From assembly GCA_003094535.1 (NCBI GenBank), contig NATV01000113.1, positions 1 through 64,000 on the forward strand: 64,000 nt of DNA, given 5' to 3'. Below, one piece after another: positions 63,440-64,000 of this stretch. A program made the translations under genes and the position numbers. The DNA is from a gamma proteobacterium symbiont of Ctena orbiculata (GTDB taxonomy: Bacteria; Pseudomonadota; Gammaproteobacteria; Chromatiales; Chromatiaceae). A model generated the notes under the pieces. That model was not told where the DNA came from. It saw only the letters and a list, made by a program, of their open reading frames with translations, and made no database searches. Each line of letters begins with the position of its first letter. The first letter of the stretch is position 1.

Positions 63440-64000
63440 CTATTGCTCATCCTGGCCGGTAGTGCCGGGAAAGCGCTGTTTCAGTTCATTCAGCAGCTCA
63501 TCTGACAGTTCGCTGGGTGGTAGATTCCCCGGCTGTGGTCGGGAATTTTTATGGAACTGCGCATTCAATTTGAGGAGCGCGTCACGTAATTCTGCCTCCT
63601 GATCCATATCCGGCAGGTCAAACCTGTAGTTGGCCAGTTTATTGAGGTGAGTGAAGTGCTCCGTATCTCGCCAGCGTTCCAACAAAGCTGCTTTGTTAAG
63701 AGTAGGTTGGGAACGGATTATTTCAAGTAACTGTTTAAGAATAGATATACCGGGTGCATCCCACGCTTGCCAGGCCCTGTCCACACTCTCCGCAACGCCT
63801 AGTAGATGGGGATTGTCCAGCAACAATGCAATGGCCATGCGTACCGGTGTGGCGCGTTGGAGCTTCCCCGGCTGACGGTCTCTCCCCGTGCCGGGCTGTC
63901 TGTGTTGCGATGCCCCTTTGTCAAGGCGGCCATCCTTGATTCCCACCAGCGTCTCCAGGTGCTGAAACATCATGCGGCGAAACACCCCGGCAGGGAGCTT
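63440..64000 (-). CDS. dnaG: DNA primase, C-terminal part (gene runs past the window end)
   Basis: The last 186 codons of dnaG; the frame is open to the window edge. They cover the end of the RNA polymerase domain and the helical C-terminal domain that binds DnaB helicase (RMAIALLLDNPHLLGVAES, ISILKQLLEIIRSQPTLNKA, AELRDALLKLNAQF). The zinc and Toprim domains lie outside the window. Its stop is 111 bases before the rpoD start. Confidence 0.93.
   Translation of the reverse strand, partial: KLPAGVFRRMMFQHLETLVGIKDGRLDKGASQHRQPGTGRDRQPGKLQRATPVRMAIALLLDNPHLLGVAESVDRAWQAWDAPGISILKQLLEIIRSQPTLNKAALLERWRDTEHFTHLNKLANYRFDLPDMDQEAELRDALLKLNAQFHKNSRPQPGNLPPSELSDELLNELKQRFPGTTGQDEQ

Overview
The window is chromosomal DNA of a gammaproteobacterium. 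The gene order hisB-H-A-F-I-E followed by tatABC, the dnaG-rpoD pair followed by a CAU-anticodon tRNA, and the protein sequences all fit this class. A sulfur-oxidising Chromatiales-type or symbiont lineage is a plausible guess (periplasmic rhodanese, palindromic GCAAA-type intergenic repeats), but nothing in the sequence proves it.

Layout. 1-9850 is housekeeping: typA, pip, dtd, a truncated metallo-beta-lactamase gene, six histidine genes, and tatABC. A small RNA that looks like the RsmZ/CsrB family lies on the minus strand between typA and pip; its probable GacA-type activator site overlaps the 5' end of the longest pip reading frame. 9900-24516 is regulatory and sensory: a pentapeptide-repeat protein, a LysR regulator, two sigma-54 activators, an SH3-anchor protein, a TonB receptor/YfiR/hybrid-kinase operon, a CHASE kinase with a response regulator, and a periplasmic rhodanese.

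24921-55901 is a complete extracellular contractile injection system (eCIS, the Afp/PVC/MAC family), about 31 kb on one strand and visibly richer in G+C than its flanks. It begins at a well-formed sigma-54 promoter, just after a sigma-54 activator gene with an unusual GAYTDA loop. It encodes two sheaths, two tubes, cap, hub, spike, gp25, gp6 and gpI-like baseplate proteins, a tape measure and an AAA+ ATPase. It also holds several proteins without a firm function: an 833-residue protein with a C-terminal membrane segment, paired 419- and 960-residue proteins sharing a module, an alanine-rich 297-residue protein with a perfect ribosome binding site, and two DUF4157 proteins with HExxH motifs, which are the likely cargo.

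55838-64000 returns to chromosomal genes: an oxidoreductase and an aminotransferase resembling GnnA and GnnB, convergent with lpxA (a lipid A module predicted to make an amide-linked backbone), a degenerate tRNA-Gly, a CPXCG protein, a DgcZ-like zinc-responsive diguanylate cyclase, tRNA-Ile2, rpoD and the 3' end of dnaG.

How the parts may work together: the Rsm-like RNA would relieve CsrA/RsmA repression, and the DgcZ-like gene has a long leader with GGA motifs and so is a candidate target. The sigma-54 activator upstream of the eCIS is its natural candidate regulator. These links are inference.
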